The position numbers and the translations under genes were made by a program. A DNA stretch of 64,000 nucleotides from positions 306,515 through 370,514 of the forward strand of contig JBBAKX010000004.1 of NCBI GenBank assembly GCA_040403315.1, given 5' to 3'. Positions 45,284 through 54,295 of the stretch are shown here, piece by piece. The stretch's first letter is position 1. Every line of letters begins with the position of its first letter. The notes under the pieces were generated by a model that worked only from the letters and a program-made list of their open reading frames with translations, was not told the origin of the DNA and searched no databases. The DNA comes from CAMCXT01 sp040403315. Lineage in GTDB: Bacteria > Bacteroidota > Bacteroidia > M30B66.

Positions 45284-46845
45284 TTAGATTTTGTTATTTT
45301 GTTGGGGCATTGGGATTCTAAAACCAAACGAAGAACCTATGTTTAACTCGCTTCTTCCAAACACTTCACCATCGTGCATTTCTGCTAATTTTTTAACGAT
45401 CACTAAGCCCAATCCTGTTCCTTGAAAATTTTCTGCATTTGATGCGCGATAAAACGATTGGAATAGATTTTCCATTTCATTGGAAGGAATTCCAATACCG
45501 TGGTCGGTAACAGTTAAAGTGAATGCGTCTTTGCAAAACTCTAAATTCACTTCTGGAATTTCATTTTGACAGCCGTATTTGAATGCGTTGCTTATCAAGT
45601 TTTTCAGCATATAAGAAATAAAACTTCGATCAACATGCATTTTCAATGGCGCTCCAGTTTCATTCAACTTTATTTCGCGACTAGAGTTACTGAGCAACTC
45701 TTCTTCAATGATTGATTTTACAAGAAGTGATATATCATTTTCAATTGGATTGAAATACATTCTACCCGCATCTAATCTACCCATGAGCAAAATATTGTTC
45801 ATGATTTCGGTAATCCTAAATATTTCTTGCTCTACGCGACTATGATGCCGATTAAAAATTGGAGAAACTTCTGGAAGACTGGATCCTTCTTGATTAATGT
45901 AATGCTTTAGAATATCCATGCTTGTTTGAATTGAAGCCATGGGTGTTCTAAATTCATGCGATGCCATTTGGATGAATTGGGTTTTTAAATCACTTAAACC
46001 TCTTTCTTTTTCAAACAGTTCTAGAACAGTTTTTTGAGCCGTTTTTAACTCCGTAACATCGATCCCATAACCAATCACCAATTTCAATTCACCTTGTTCA
46101 GTGTATGGAAAAAAGCACCTCAACTTGTAGGCGGTCGTTCCGTCTGGCCGAATATGCTCATCAATGCTTTCGTGGGTTTTCTTGGTTGCAATTTCCTTGT
46201 TAAAAACCGCTCTGCGCGCCTCTGCAATTTCTATTCCTGAGCCTTTGCGTTCAAAATAATCAAAATCATTTTTTCCAATGAGCCAATTGCGTAATTCATC
46301 ATTTGAAATCGCCGACAAATTCACAAATACATAATTATGATCAAGATCAAAAACCGCAATGTCTGCTGGAATATTATTTAGAACTGTTTCGTAAAAACTA
46401 CGCGTTCTTTTTAATTCTAATTCTATCGATCGGTGCGCTGTTAATTCATTTATTTCAATTGAAACACCCGAATAAATGCCAACATCAAAATTTACAGGCT
46501 TTATTTTAATCCCTACCCAAATTAAATCATCTGAATTGGAATTAATGTCTACTTCGAATTCTGATGTCTCGTTGTGATTTAAGCACCTATGCAAGCCTTT
46601 TTCTAATTGCAATGTTGCACTGCCATTTGAAGACAATTCTGAAAGTGAAGTGCCCGACTTAAAATCCTGATTTAAAAATTGAGTTCCAAAAAAATAGCTT
46701 TCTCATTTGAAAAAATCACATTTAATGAATTGTCCATTAAAATCATGCCTGTTTCAGAACCTTGACATACTGCCTCTAGGAATGACCATTTCTTCAATTC
46801 ATCTTCATTTTCTTGAACAAAAGAATGACCCGGCTTTTCAATCAT
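45284..46845 (-). pseudogene. PAS-PAS histidine kinase interrupted by a one-base frameshift
   Basis: Two frames make up one kinase. From an ATG at 46845 a 57-codon frame reads a PAS start (FLEAVCQGSETGMILMDNSL, then VIFSNEKAIF) and stops at 46672. Right after a run of seven A on the plus strand (46688-46694; T on the coding strand), the other frame continues the same PAS (GTQFLNQDFKSGTSLSELSS). It then runs through a second PAS (NNIPADIAVFDLDHNY) to a kinase core with MASHEFRTPM and GTGLGLVIVKKL. One extra T would restore a 520-residue protein. The downstream frame alone has only a TTG near 46636. A true mutation, phase variation, ribosomal slippage or a sequencing error are all possible. Confidence 0.85.
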
Positions 46846-46918
46846 AGAGATAAATTCTGAAAACCTTCCAAAAGGTGTAGCAAATTAAAAACGGATCAGA
46901 AAAAAAATTGTTTCCGCA

Positions 46919-47575
46919 TCAATCCCAATTCTGAGCAAGAATCATTTTTTTATTGTTCAAGCAATAGCGAAGTAGGGATAAATGGCCTTTGAGCCCAAGT
47001 TTATTGGTAATGTTAGACCTATGATTTTCTACAGTTTTGAGACTGATGAAGAATCTTTTCGAAATCTCTGCTGAAGTGGAATTTTGAGCGATTTGAAAAA
47101 TGATTCTTTTTTCTGTTGGAGTTAACACATTTAAATCGTCGGCCTTTGCTTTTAGCGATAACTCACCGTCGCTCCATGCTGCCGTGTCTTGGTCTGCGGC
47201 TCTGCTCAAACGTGCATTTACTGCACTAAGCAATTCTTCTGCGCTAAATGGCTTGGTGAGGTAATCATCAGCTCCCAAATCCATTCCAGTTCTAACGTCA
47301 GCCCTATCAACTTTAGCTGAAATAAAAATGAAAGAAACCCTTCCGGTTGGATTGAGTTTCCTGGTTTCTGTTAAAACCCAATATCCATCATAACGAGGCA
47401 TTTTAATGTCGCAAAGAATCAGATCTGGCTTATAAATACCCACGAATTGCATGGCCTTATCGCCAGCATCAACCGGTAGAACATCATATCCGTTAATTTC
47501 TAGCAGTTCTGAAATGTTCTCTCTTAGCTGTTGCTCATCTTCGATAAGAAGAATTTTTTTCTTGTTGCTCTGCAT
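46919..47575 (-). CDS. REC-LuxR (NarL-type) response regulator
   Basis: A 218-residue DNA-binding regulator. The receiver has IEDE (pocket), phospho-acceptor D56 in LILCDIKMPRYDG, FISAKVDRAD and the Lys in YLTKPFS. The C-terminal helix-turn-helix (about 150-215) has LTPTEKRIIFQIAQNSTSAEIS and LKTVENHRSNITNKLGLKG, the LuxR recognition signature. It starts at the base right after the stop of the 745-residue kinase and precedes the broken paralogous kinase. It is the only transcription factor in the island and the natural candidate to bind the palindromes described here. Confidence 0.95.
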   Translation of the reverse strand: MQSNKKKILLIEDEQQLRENISELLEINGYDVLPVDAGDKAMQFVGIYKPDLILCDIKMPRYDGYWVLTETRKLNPTGRVSFIFISAKVDRADVRTGMDLGADDYLTKPFSAEELLSAVNARLSRAADQDTAAWSDGELSLKAKADDLNVLTPTEKRIIFQIAQNSTSAEISKRFFISLKTVENHRSNITNKLGLKGHLSLLRYCLNNKKMILAQNWD

Positions 47576-49813
47576 CTATCGTTTTGGAATTAATATTGAA
47601 AATTTAGATCCTTCGTTTAACGTACTTTCTGCCGAAACAGTTCCAAAATGCATTTCAGTTAATTGCTTGATAATTACCAAGCCTAAACCTGTTCCTTGAA
47701 CGTTTTCTGCATTTGAAGCCCGAAAAAAGGATTGAAAAAGACTTTTAAGTTCTGAAGTCGGAATGCCTATTCCATTGTCGGACACTGTTAATCTGAAGTG
47801 CGTGTTTTCAAACTTCAATTCAACCTTTGGCACTTCATTTTTAGCACCATATTTAAAAGCATTCGATAAAAGATTCTTAAGAATATGGGTCATGAAACTT
47901 CTATCGATCATCATTGGAACAGACGGGCCTTCCGCTTGAAAATGAATTGGTGTATCGTCTCTCCAAAGTGATTCTTCGTCAATTAAACTTTGAAAGAATT
48001 CTGGAAGATCAGTTAATACTGGATTAAACACCATCTTACCTGCATCCAAGCGCCCCATTAGTAGAACGTTGTTCATGATCTCTGCCATCCGCACTATTTC
48101 ATGTGCAATCCTACTATGGTGCCTGTCAAATACGCTGAGAAGCTCTCCCCTTTGTACTTTTTCATTTGAAATATAGTGTTTCAAAACATCCATACTGGTT
48201 TGAATTGATGCCATTGGAGTTCTGAATTCATGCGACGCCATTCTGATAAACTGCGTCTTTAATTCACTCAATTCTCTTTCCTTGTTAAAGGCTGCTAGAA
48301 TATTGGCCTCAGCTTCCTTTTTTAAGGTAATGTCGCTTTCTACAGCAATAAACTTTACCACTTCACCTTTTTCGTTGCGAACTGGAGCAACATCAATATT
48401 AAACCAAATTGGATTTTTGAATTTATCGTAACTCAAAATCTCACCCTGATAATCTTTTCCTTCTTTTAAATGTTCATAAATCAATTCAACTGTTTTAGGA
48501 TCCGTTTCAGAGCCAGACAAAAGAACGTGCGTTTTCTGGCCAACAATTTCAGCCACTGAATAACCCGTTTTTTGCGTAAAAGACTCGTTTACCCAGGTAA
48601 CTACTCCTGATGCATCTGAAATAATCACTAGGAGATTTGTTCGACTCGCCACCAAAGCCATCTCCTTCAATTCCTCTTCATTTTTCTTTCGCTCGGTGAT
48701 GTTATCTGCAATACAAATCAAACCTCCATCTGGCAGCATGGTTAAGCAAACGCTTTGGTAAAGTGCCGATCCATCTTTCTTAGTTCCACGACTTTCAAAT
48801 CGAAGTACGCCAGTTGCAAGCAATTGTGGGAAAACACTGTTATTGATTCGTTCAATTTCATCTTCTTCATATAGAATATGCCAAGTTTTACCTAGAAGCT
48901 CCGATTCGGAAGAATACCCGAATAGTTCTACATGCTGATGATTTAAATAAAGGTACCGTCCATTTTTATCTAATACGGCTATTCCTTCTTGGGCATTTTC
49001 GATCGCCAATTGTTGGTTAAAAACAGTTTTTTCTGCCTTCTTGCGCTGATCGATATTCATCAAAGTTCCTGAAATTGCAGTATAACCCGATTGATTAACC
49101 GTATTCCTTGCGTGCAATTCTACCCACAAATACTCTCCATCTTGCTTTAATATTCGAAGTTCTTGACGAACAGATGGAGACCTTAAATTGATCAGATCTA
49201 AAAAAAGACTTTGATACAATTCACGGTCTTCTTCGTAGATAAAAGATATGAAAGGATGTCGAATAAAACTTGCAAAAGATCGATTGGTAAACCTTTCCCA
49301 AGCAGGATTTATAAATACCCCTTGGCCTTGAATGTCTAATGAAAAAACTACCTCGTCTAGGTGATTAATCAAACTGAGATAGGATTCGTTCTTTTCAGGA
49401 ATAATCGAATCTGATTCACTCAGATCGTTTAAATCCTGCATTGTACCCATTATAGAAGTACAAACCCCCAAATGGTCGGCTTCAGGCACAAATTTCATCA
49501 ATACTTTATGCTCGTGACCATTCTCATCAATAAACTTCAATAAGCCTTGTTTCGGCAAAGCCGTTTGAATACAAAGCAAACTCAATTCAACGAGAAGCAT
49601 CCTTTGCTTTTCCTCTAAGTAATTGTTGGGGTTTGCCAAATTGATAGACCCTAGCAAAGGATCTCTTCCCAGCATTTTATAGATTTCACTCGACCATTCC
49701 CCAATATGACTATTCATATCGTACCGATAGGTGCCAATGCCCGTGTAAATCTTTGGAGTAACAAGGGCGTTTTTAATTTCTTCCAATACGATTAACTTAG
49801 GGTTGAGCTTCAT
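47576..49813 (-). CDS. Cytoplasmic multi-PAS histidine kinase
   Basis: A 745-residue kinase without membrane helices. It has four PAS domains (about 20-125, 140-260, 265-385, 390-510), a HisKA domain with H528 in MASHEFRTPMASIQTSMD, and an ATPase core (NLLSNAFKYGAKNE, VSDNGIGIPTSE, GTGLGLVIIKQL). The fourth PAS resembles LOV domains (WVNESFTQKTGYSVAEIVG, then LLSGSETD), but the photoactive-Cys position in GxNCRFLQ is not Cys (GQKTHVLL), so blue-light adduct formation is unlikely. The kinase core is nearly the same as in the broken kinase at 45284, a likely duplication. Its stop abuts the regulator start. Confidence 0.94.
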   Translation of the reverse strand: MKLNPKLIVLEEIKNALVTPKIYTGIGTYRYDMNSHIGEWSSEIYKMLGRDPLLGSINLANPNNYLEEKQRMLLVELSLLCIQTALPKQGLLKFIDENGHEHKVLMKFVPEADHLGVCTSIMGTMQDLNDLSESDSIIPEKNESYLSLINHLDEVVFSLDIQGQGVFINPAWERFTNRSFASFIRHPFISFIYEEDRELYQSLFLDLINLRSPSVRQELRILKQDGEYLWVELHARNTVNQSGYTAISGTLMNIDQRKKAEKTVFNQQLAIENAQEGIAVLDKNGRYLYLNHQHVELFGYSSESELLGKTWHILYEEDEIERINNSVFPQLLATGVLRFESRGTKKDGSALYQSVCLTMLPDGGLICIADNITERKKNEEELKEMALVASRTNLLVIISDASGVVTWVNESFTQKTGYSVAEIVGQKTHVLLSGSETDPKTVELIYEHLKEGKDYQGEILSYDKFKNPIWFNIDVAPVRNEKGEVVKFIAVESDITLKKEAEANILAAFNKERELSELKTQFIRMASHEFRTPMASIQTSMDVLKHYISNEKVQRGELLSVFDRHHSRIAHEIVRMAEIMNNVLLMGRLDAGKMVFNPVLTDLPEFFQSLIDEESLWRDDTPIHFQAEGPSVPMMIDRSFMTHILKNLLSNAFKYGAKNEVPKVELKFENTHFRLTVSDNGIGIPTSELKSLFQSFFRASNAENVQGTGLGLVIIKQLTEMHFGTVSAESTLNEGSKFSILIPKR

Positions 49814-49821
49814 AAGAAGGT

Positions 49822-49829
49822 CAAAGTTA
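49822..49829 (-). promoter_or_regulatory. TAnnTTTG -7 box of the 745-residue kinase
   Basis: TAACTTTG on the minus strand lies eight bases upstream of the kinase ATG at 49813. An ACCTATTTT element (plus strand 49863-49871), shared with the 44958 palindrome, lies about 35 bases further upstream. Confidence 0.4.
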
Positions 49830-49899
49830 ACCCCTATTTATCTGTTAAAGATGGGAGTCAATACCTATTTTCGATCGTCTTTCAAATTACTCGAATTTC

Positions 49900-49907
49900 T
49901 ATTTTTG
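49900..49907 (+). promoter_or_regulatory. TAnnTTTG -7 box of hemH
   Basis: TATTTTTG lies 34 bases upstream of the preferred hemH ATG at 49942. No clear -33 box is seen. Confidence 0.4.
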
Positions 49908-49941
49908 CAACCTTCCTAACTTGTATTTGTTTACTGAATTA

Positions 49942-50964
49942 ATGAGAAAAACTAGAACTGGAGTCCTTGTTATGCAACTTGGCACTCCCGATAGCCCTGC
50001 CACAAAAGATGTTCGCAAATATCTTCGTGAATTTTTAATGGATCCACGCGTAATTGACGTTCCTTATATTTTGAGGCAGATCCTAGTAAATGGAATCATT
50101 GCCAACTTCAGAGCTCCAAAATCAGCTAAGCTTTACAAAGAAATCTGGACTGAAGAAGGATCTCCATTATTGATTTATGGAAAATCGTTGGCGAGTAAAC
50201 TACAACAATTGCTTGGTGATGATTACCATGTTGAATTGGGGATGCGCTACAGAAAGCCATCCATGAAAGAGGCCGTTCGAAAATTTAAAGCTGCCAAAGT
50301 GGATAAAATTGTGCTTTTGCCTCTTTTTCCTCAATTCGCCTCCTCGTCTACTGGCTCAGCAACTGAGTATGCTTTGAAGGAAATCACGTCGTGGCAATAT
50401 ATTCCAGAGTTAAAGGTGATTGGTTCCTATTACAACGATCCTGGATTTTTAAACTTATGGATTGAAAAAGGCCGCCAAATGCAGATCGAGAATTACGACG
50501 CGGTCATGTTCACATTCCACGGAGTGCCATGGCGGCATATTCGAACTTCTGGATGCGCCGGAACTTGTCAGAAAGGCCCAACTGATTGCCCTGTAATTCA
50601 TCCCGATAACCATGTGTGCTATCGTGCCCAATGTTTTACTTCGGCAAATGCAGTGATCGAAGCCCTTCAAATTCCAAAAGAAAAAGCAGTTATTACTTTC
50701 CAATCAAGATTAGGGAAAGATCCTTGGTTAACGCCCTACACCGACAAAACGTTGATCAACTTAGCAGAGTCGGGCAAGAAAAATGTGCTCGTATTTTCAA
50801 TGGCATTTGTTGCCGATTGCCTCGAGACCATTCACGAAGTTGGAGCTGAATACCAAGAACTTTTCGAGGAACACGGCGGCGAAAAAGTGCATTTAATTCC
50901 AAGCTTGAACGACGACGATTCCTGGATTAAGTTCCTATACGAAATGGTAACTTCGCCGCGTTAA
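49942..50964 (+). CDS. hemH: Ferrochelatase
   Basis: HemH inserts ferrous iron into porphyrin in the last step of protoheme synthesis. I chose the ATG at 49942 (MRKTRTGVLVMQLGTPDSP) over a TTG at 49921 that only adds seven residues. Family motifs are QLGTPDSP, YRKPSMKEAV, LPLFPQFASSSTGSA, FTFHGVPWRHI with the catalytic His, and the C-terminal VFSMAFVADCLETIHEV with the catalytic Glu. A cysteine-rich insert (SGCAGTCQKGPTDC, then CYRAQC) replaces the shorter segment of E. coli HemH, a form seen in Bacteroidota. Length is 340 residues. The next gene follows after 33 bases. Confidence 0.95.
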   Translation: MRKTRTGVLVMQLGTPDSPATKDVRKYLREFLMDPRVIDVPYILRQILVNGIIANFRAPKSAKLYKEIWTEEGSPLLIYGKSLASKLQQLLGDDYHVELGMRYRKPSMKEAVRKFKAAKVDKIVLLPLFPQFASSSTGSATEYALKEITSWQYIPELKVIGSYYNDPGFLNLWIEKGRQMQIENYDAVMFTFHGVPWRHIRTSGCAGTCQKGPTDCPVIHPDNHVCYRAQCFTSANAVIEALQIPKEKAVITFQSRLGKDPWLTPYTDKTLINLAESGKKNVLVFSMAFVADCLETIHEVGAEYQELFEEHGGEKVHLIPSLNDDDSWIKFLYEMVTSPR

Positions 50965-50997
50965 TCTCCCGCGACCAAAACCGTTTCCTATCGGCTG

Positions 50998-52617
50998 ATG
51001 CTACCCAAACCGCTTAGATTTTTGCATCCACATTTGCATTTCACAGGCTTGCTCCTGATGATTGCTGGCTTGCCGTTTTCGATGCTATTGATGAGCCTGT
51101 CGCAGTTTTTTGTTGGTGGCAATTGGATTCTTGAAGGAAACTTCGGAGAGAAGTGGCAAAGGTTCAAATCGAACAAAAGTGCCATCGCTTTGTGTTCAAT
51201 CTTTTTGATGTTGTTGCCTCCACTTTTGTGGTCGAACGACCTCAACGAAGCATTGAAATTGATGCGTTTGAACCTTCCCTTTCTCATCTTTCCATTCGTT
51301 TTAGGAAGCATCAAACCACTGCAACCTTCATGGTATAAATTGCTGATCAGGCTTTTTGTACTGAGTGTTTTTCTTGCAGTGATCACTTGTGCTTCAATTG
51401 GGCTACCACGCTGGATGAATGGTGAACTTACAGACATCAGAAATATCTCGCTGTTTATTTCTCATATTAGATTTTCTCTGCTTATTGCATTTGCTATCCT
51501 TCTCATTTTATGGATGCTAATCAAAAAGCCATTTAAATTTCTACCATACGAAAAGCTCTTTCATTCGATCATGGGCTTAACCTTGTTATCGTTTCTATTC
51601 ATCCTGCAATCGCTCAATGGCATTATCATTCTTTTTGTAGTTGGAGGCATTTGGCTACTGATAGAAATTAGAAAACGTTTTAGTTTGCCCGCAACTTTAG
51701 CCATCTATAGCTTGCCTGTTATAGTTCTCGGGATGAGTATTTTTTTTGCGGGAAAAGCGTGGCAGAACTATTTTACACCAAACGAAATCTACAGTAAACC
51801 TTTGCCCAAGTTTACTGCTTTAGACAACCCTTATGAGCATTCATTTGGGATGATTGAAAATGGGCATTACGTTGATGCTTTTCTCTGCAAAGATGAGGTG
51901 AGCAGTGCATGGGGAAGTAGAAGCAAATTGTCGGTCGATAGCACCGATGGAAAAGGACATCCCGTTTTTACAACCTTGGTAAGATACCTCAATTCAAAAG
52001 GACTTACGAAAGACCAACAAGGCGTTTTGGCATTAAGCGAAAAAGATGTTCGGTATATCGAAAATGGCACTGCCAATGTGAACTATACTGGTTTGCTGGG
52101 CATCCGCATGCGATTCTATCAACTCTTGTATGAGCTCGACTTTCAAAAGCGTGGCGGAACCAATGCTTCTGGGCATTCATTAATGATGAAACTTGAGTTT
52201 TGGAAAAATGGCTTAGTACTGATAAAAAAGCACCCTGTTGTAGGCTTTGGTACGGGGGATGTTCCTGCCGCTTTCAGAGACCAATACAAAGAAACTGCAA
52301 GTTGGCTAACACCTCAATGGTGGATGACCAGCCACAACCAATTCATTTATATTGCTGTTGCGACCGGAATTCCAGGCTTAATCCTTTTCCTCTATTTGTT
52401 TTTTTATCCTGCGATTCGATCTAAGGCCTTTAAATACTTGCCTTTTACCTTGTTTTTCAGCATTGCATTTTTGTCGATGTTCACCGAAGACATGCTCACC
52501 ACACAAGCGGGAGTTTCGTTCGTTGCGTTTTTCTACGCTTTCTTTCTTTTTGTTAGGCCTCTCGAAAATGATTCGGCATCGGAAAAATCAGGTTCTTCAA
52601 CTGAATTCGCATCTTGA
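50998..52617 (+). CDS. O-antigen ligase/polymerase-like membrane protein
   Basis: A 539-residue polytopic membrane protein with about ten to twelve hydrophobic helices and a large loop (about 255-410). The segment after this loop (KLEFWKNGLVLIKKHPVVGFGTGD, then MTSHNQFIYIAVATGIPGLILFLYLF) is the signature of the Wzy/WaaL O-antigen ligase superfamily, with H-N in SHNQF. Such proteins join or polymerise glycan on lipid carriers in the inner membrane; related proteins also glycosylate exported proteins. Its last 85 bases overlap, antisense, the end of rsmI, an unusually long convergent overlap. Confidence 0.88.
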   Translation: MLPKPLRFLHPHLHFTGLLLMIAGLPFSMLLMSLSQFFVGGNWILEGNFGEKWQRFKSNKSAIALCSIFLMLLPPLLWSNDLNEALKLMRLNLPFLIFPFVLGSIKPLQPSWYKLLIRLFVLSVFLAVITCASIGLPRWMNGELTDIRNISLFISHIRFSLLIAFAILLILWMLIKKPFKFLPYEKLFHSIMGLTLLSFLFILQSLNGIIILFVVGGIWLLIEIRKRFSLPATLAIYSLPVIVLGMSIFFAGKAWQNYFTPNEIYSKPLPKFTALDNPYEHSFGMIENGHYVDAFLCKDEVSSAWGSRSKLSVDSTDGKGHPVFTTLVRYLNSKGLTKDQQGVLALSEKDVRYIENGTANVNYTGLLGIRMRFYQLLYELDFQKRGGTNASGHSLMMKLEFWKNGLVLIKKHPVVGFGTGDVPAAFRDQYKETASWLTPQWWMTSHNQFIYIAVATGIPGLILFLYLFFYPAIRSKAFKYLPFTLFFSIAFLSMFTEDMLTTQAGVSFVAFFYAFFLFVRPLENDSASEKSGSSTEFAS

Positions 52618-53291
52618 TCATTGTCGATTCCTTTGATCACTAGCACGATCTCGCCTCTAGGCGCTGTTTTCGTAAAATGCAATACCAATTCCTCAAAAGT
52701 GCCATTTACACACTCTTCGTGTATTTTCGAAATCTCCCTTACTACGGCAGCTTCTCGCTTTGGCCCAATAAATTCGGCACATTGAGCTAACGTTTTCAGC
52801 AATCTATGAGGAGACTCGTAAAATATAATGGTTCGGCTTTCTTTAGCAATTTGCTTCAGTTTGGTTTGACGCCCCTTTTTGTGCGGTAAAAATCCTTCGA
52901 AACAGAAGCGGTCTGTTGGGAAACCAGAAATCACTAAAGCCGGTATCAATGCAGCTGCGCCAGGCAAACATTCTACTGGAATACCATTTTGTTTACATGC
53001 ACGAACCAATAAAAAACCAGGGTCAGAAATCCCAGGGGTTCCAGCATCAGATACCAAGACTACCAATTCATGGCTTTTGATCAGCGAGATGGCTGGCTCT
53101 AAAAACTTGTGCTCATTGTGTAAGTGAAATGCTTTAAGCCTCACAGAAATACTGTAATGCGATAGGAGCTTACCGGTTGTGCGCGTGTCTTCTGCCAATA
53201 CCAAATCGGCTTGTTTGAGCACTTCAAGCGCACGTAAAGTAATATCTCCTAAGTTTCCGAGTGGCGTCGGGACGAGCACAAGACGGCTCAT
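52533..53291 (-). CDS. rsmI: 16S rRNA (cytidine-1402-2'-O)-methyltransferase
   Basis: RsmI methylates the ribose of C1402 in 16S rRNA. The 252-residue protein shows LVPTPLGNLGDITLRALEVL, LAEDTRTTGKLLSHY, VVLVSDAGTPGISDPG, ALVISGFPTDRFCFEGFLP, TIIFYESPHRLLKTL and REISKIHEE, all classic for the family. The last 30 residues are polar and poorly conserved, and this part is encoded by DNA that also encodes the C-terminus of the ligase-like protein on the other strand. It follows the helical protein gene after five bases and probably shares its promoter. Confidence 0.96.
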   Translation of the reverse strand: MSRLVLVPTPLGNLGDITLRALEVLKQADLVLAEDTRTTGKLLSHYSISVRLKAFHLHNEHKFLEPAISLIKSHELVVLVSDAGTPGISDPGFLLVRACKQNGIPVECLPGAAALIPALVISGFPTDRFCFEGFLPHKKGRQTKLKQIAKESRTIIFYESPHRLLKTLAQCAEFIGPKREAAVVREISKIHEECVNGTFEELVLHFTKTAPRGEIVLVIKGIDNDQDANSVEEPDFSDAESFSRGLTKRKKA

Positions 53292-53296
53292 TTAGC

Positions 53297-54211
53297 TCAA
53301 ACGTTGTGCAGGTATCTGCGGTTTAGCAAATCAGCAAGCCCTTGGAATGACTTGCTTTCAGGATCCCAACTGTATTTTGCTTTCAACTCCTGAAAATAGT
53401 CTTCTGCGTCGCCGTAACTATCGAAATTATTAAGCTTATCCAATGCTTCATTGTAATCGTTCACATTGTTCTTGAACAGCTCTTTCAGATAGGCAAACTT
53501 CTCATTAATCCCAATGGATCCTTTGATATTTGAAACTGGTTGACGTGTAGCTTGGCCCGCAACTGTTTTGTCGCCAGGCTTGGCAATCTTATCATATAAT
53601 GAAGCCGCTTTATCAAACAAACTTTCTTTTTTATTGTCGACCGTTTGAGGCTCTGGCTTAAATTCTATTTTTCGAACTGTAGGCACAAAATCTTTTTGAC
53701 GCTCCTGAAGCAAATCAACTTTAGGTGCAACCACTGGAGGATTCTCTGAAGGAAGCACCACCGGCTTAGGAGCCACAGTTGAGGCTTCTATTTTCTCTTC
53801 CTCTTTCACCTCAATGATAGGTGTAGATTCAACTTTCTCTTCTACTTTCGGAGCCTCCTCAGATGTATCTTCAATCTTCGCCTCTACAACTAAAGTTTTC
53901 TCAACCGGGATCTCAACAGCAGGTTTAATTGGTGCTTGAACGATTACAGGTTCAACAATTGAAGCTTCTTGTTGATTTTCAACAACTGGTGAAGCAACTT
54001 CAGGAACAGACTGAACCAGCATTCCACGCTTCTGCAATTCTCCAGCAGTTTTCAGATTGATAAATAATTCATACAAATCTCGAACGTCCTTCAAAACCAA
54101 ATCAACCTCGATAGTTGGGATTTGATCTTTATAGGTGAGAATTCGTGAATATTGCTCCTCTAACTGGATGAGTGTTGTGTTGATCTCTTCGTGAATACGG
54201 CGAACGTCCAT
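53297..54211 (-). CDS. Conserved protein with low-complexity acidic linker
   Basis: A 304-residue cytoplasmic protein of three parts: a helical N-terminus (about 1-65; RRIHEEINTTLIQLEEQY), a long Glu/Val/Pro-rich linker (about 66-200) that should be disordered, and a compact helical C-terminus (about 225-304; IGINEKFAYLKELFKNNVND, FDSYGDAEDYFQELKAKYSWD). I recall the C-terminal pattern in other Bacteroidota proteins of unknown role, but cannot check. It lies five bases upstream of rsmI and is divergent from tdk. A link to translation or the nucleoid is possible but unproven. Confidence 0.75.
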   Translation of the reverse strand: MDVRRIHEEINTTLIQLEEQYSRILTYKDQIPTIEVDLVLKDVRDLYELFINLKTAGELQKRGMLVQSVPEVASPVVENQQEASIVEPVIVQAPIKPAVEIPVEKTLVVEAKIEDTSEEAPKVEEKVESTPIIEVKEEEKIEASTVAPKPVVLPSENPPVVAPKVDLLQERQKDFVPTVRKIEFKPEPQTVDNKKESLFDKAASLYDKIAKPGDKTVAGQATRQPVSNIKGSIGINEKFAYLKELFKNNVNDYNEALDKLNNFDSYGDAEDYFQELKAKYSWDPESKSFQGLADLLNRRYLHNV

Positions 54212-54295
54212 AGTTTATTGGCGCGAGTGCAATTTGATTAGATTTGTAGTCTGTTCTTATCGGGTAAAAATACATAAAAACTTAGGTTCATTCGA

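Noticed and set aside
47576..49813. Blue-light LOV receptor
   Set aside because: The fourth PAS resembles LOV but the flavin-adduct cysteine position is not cysteine.
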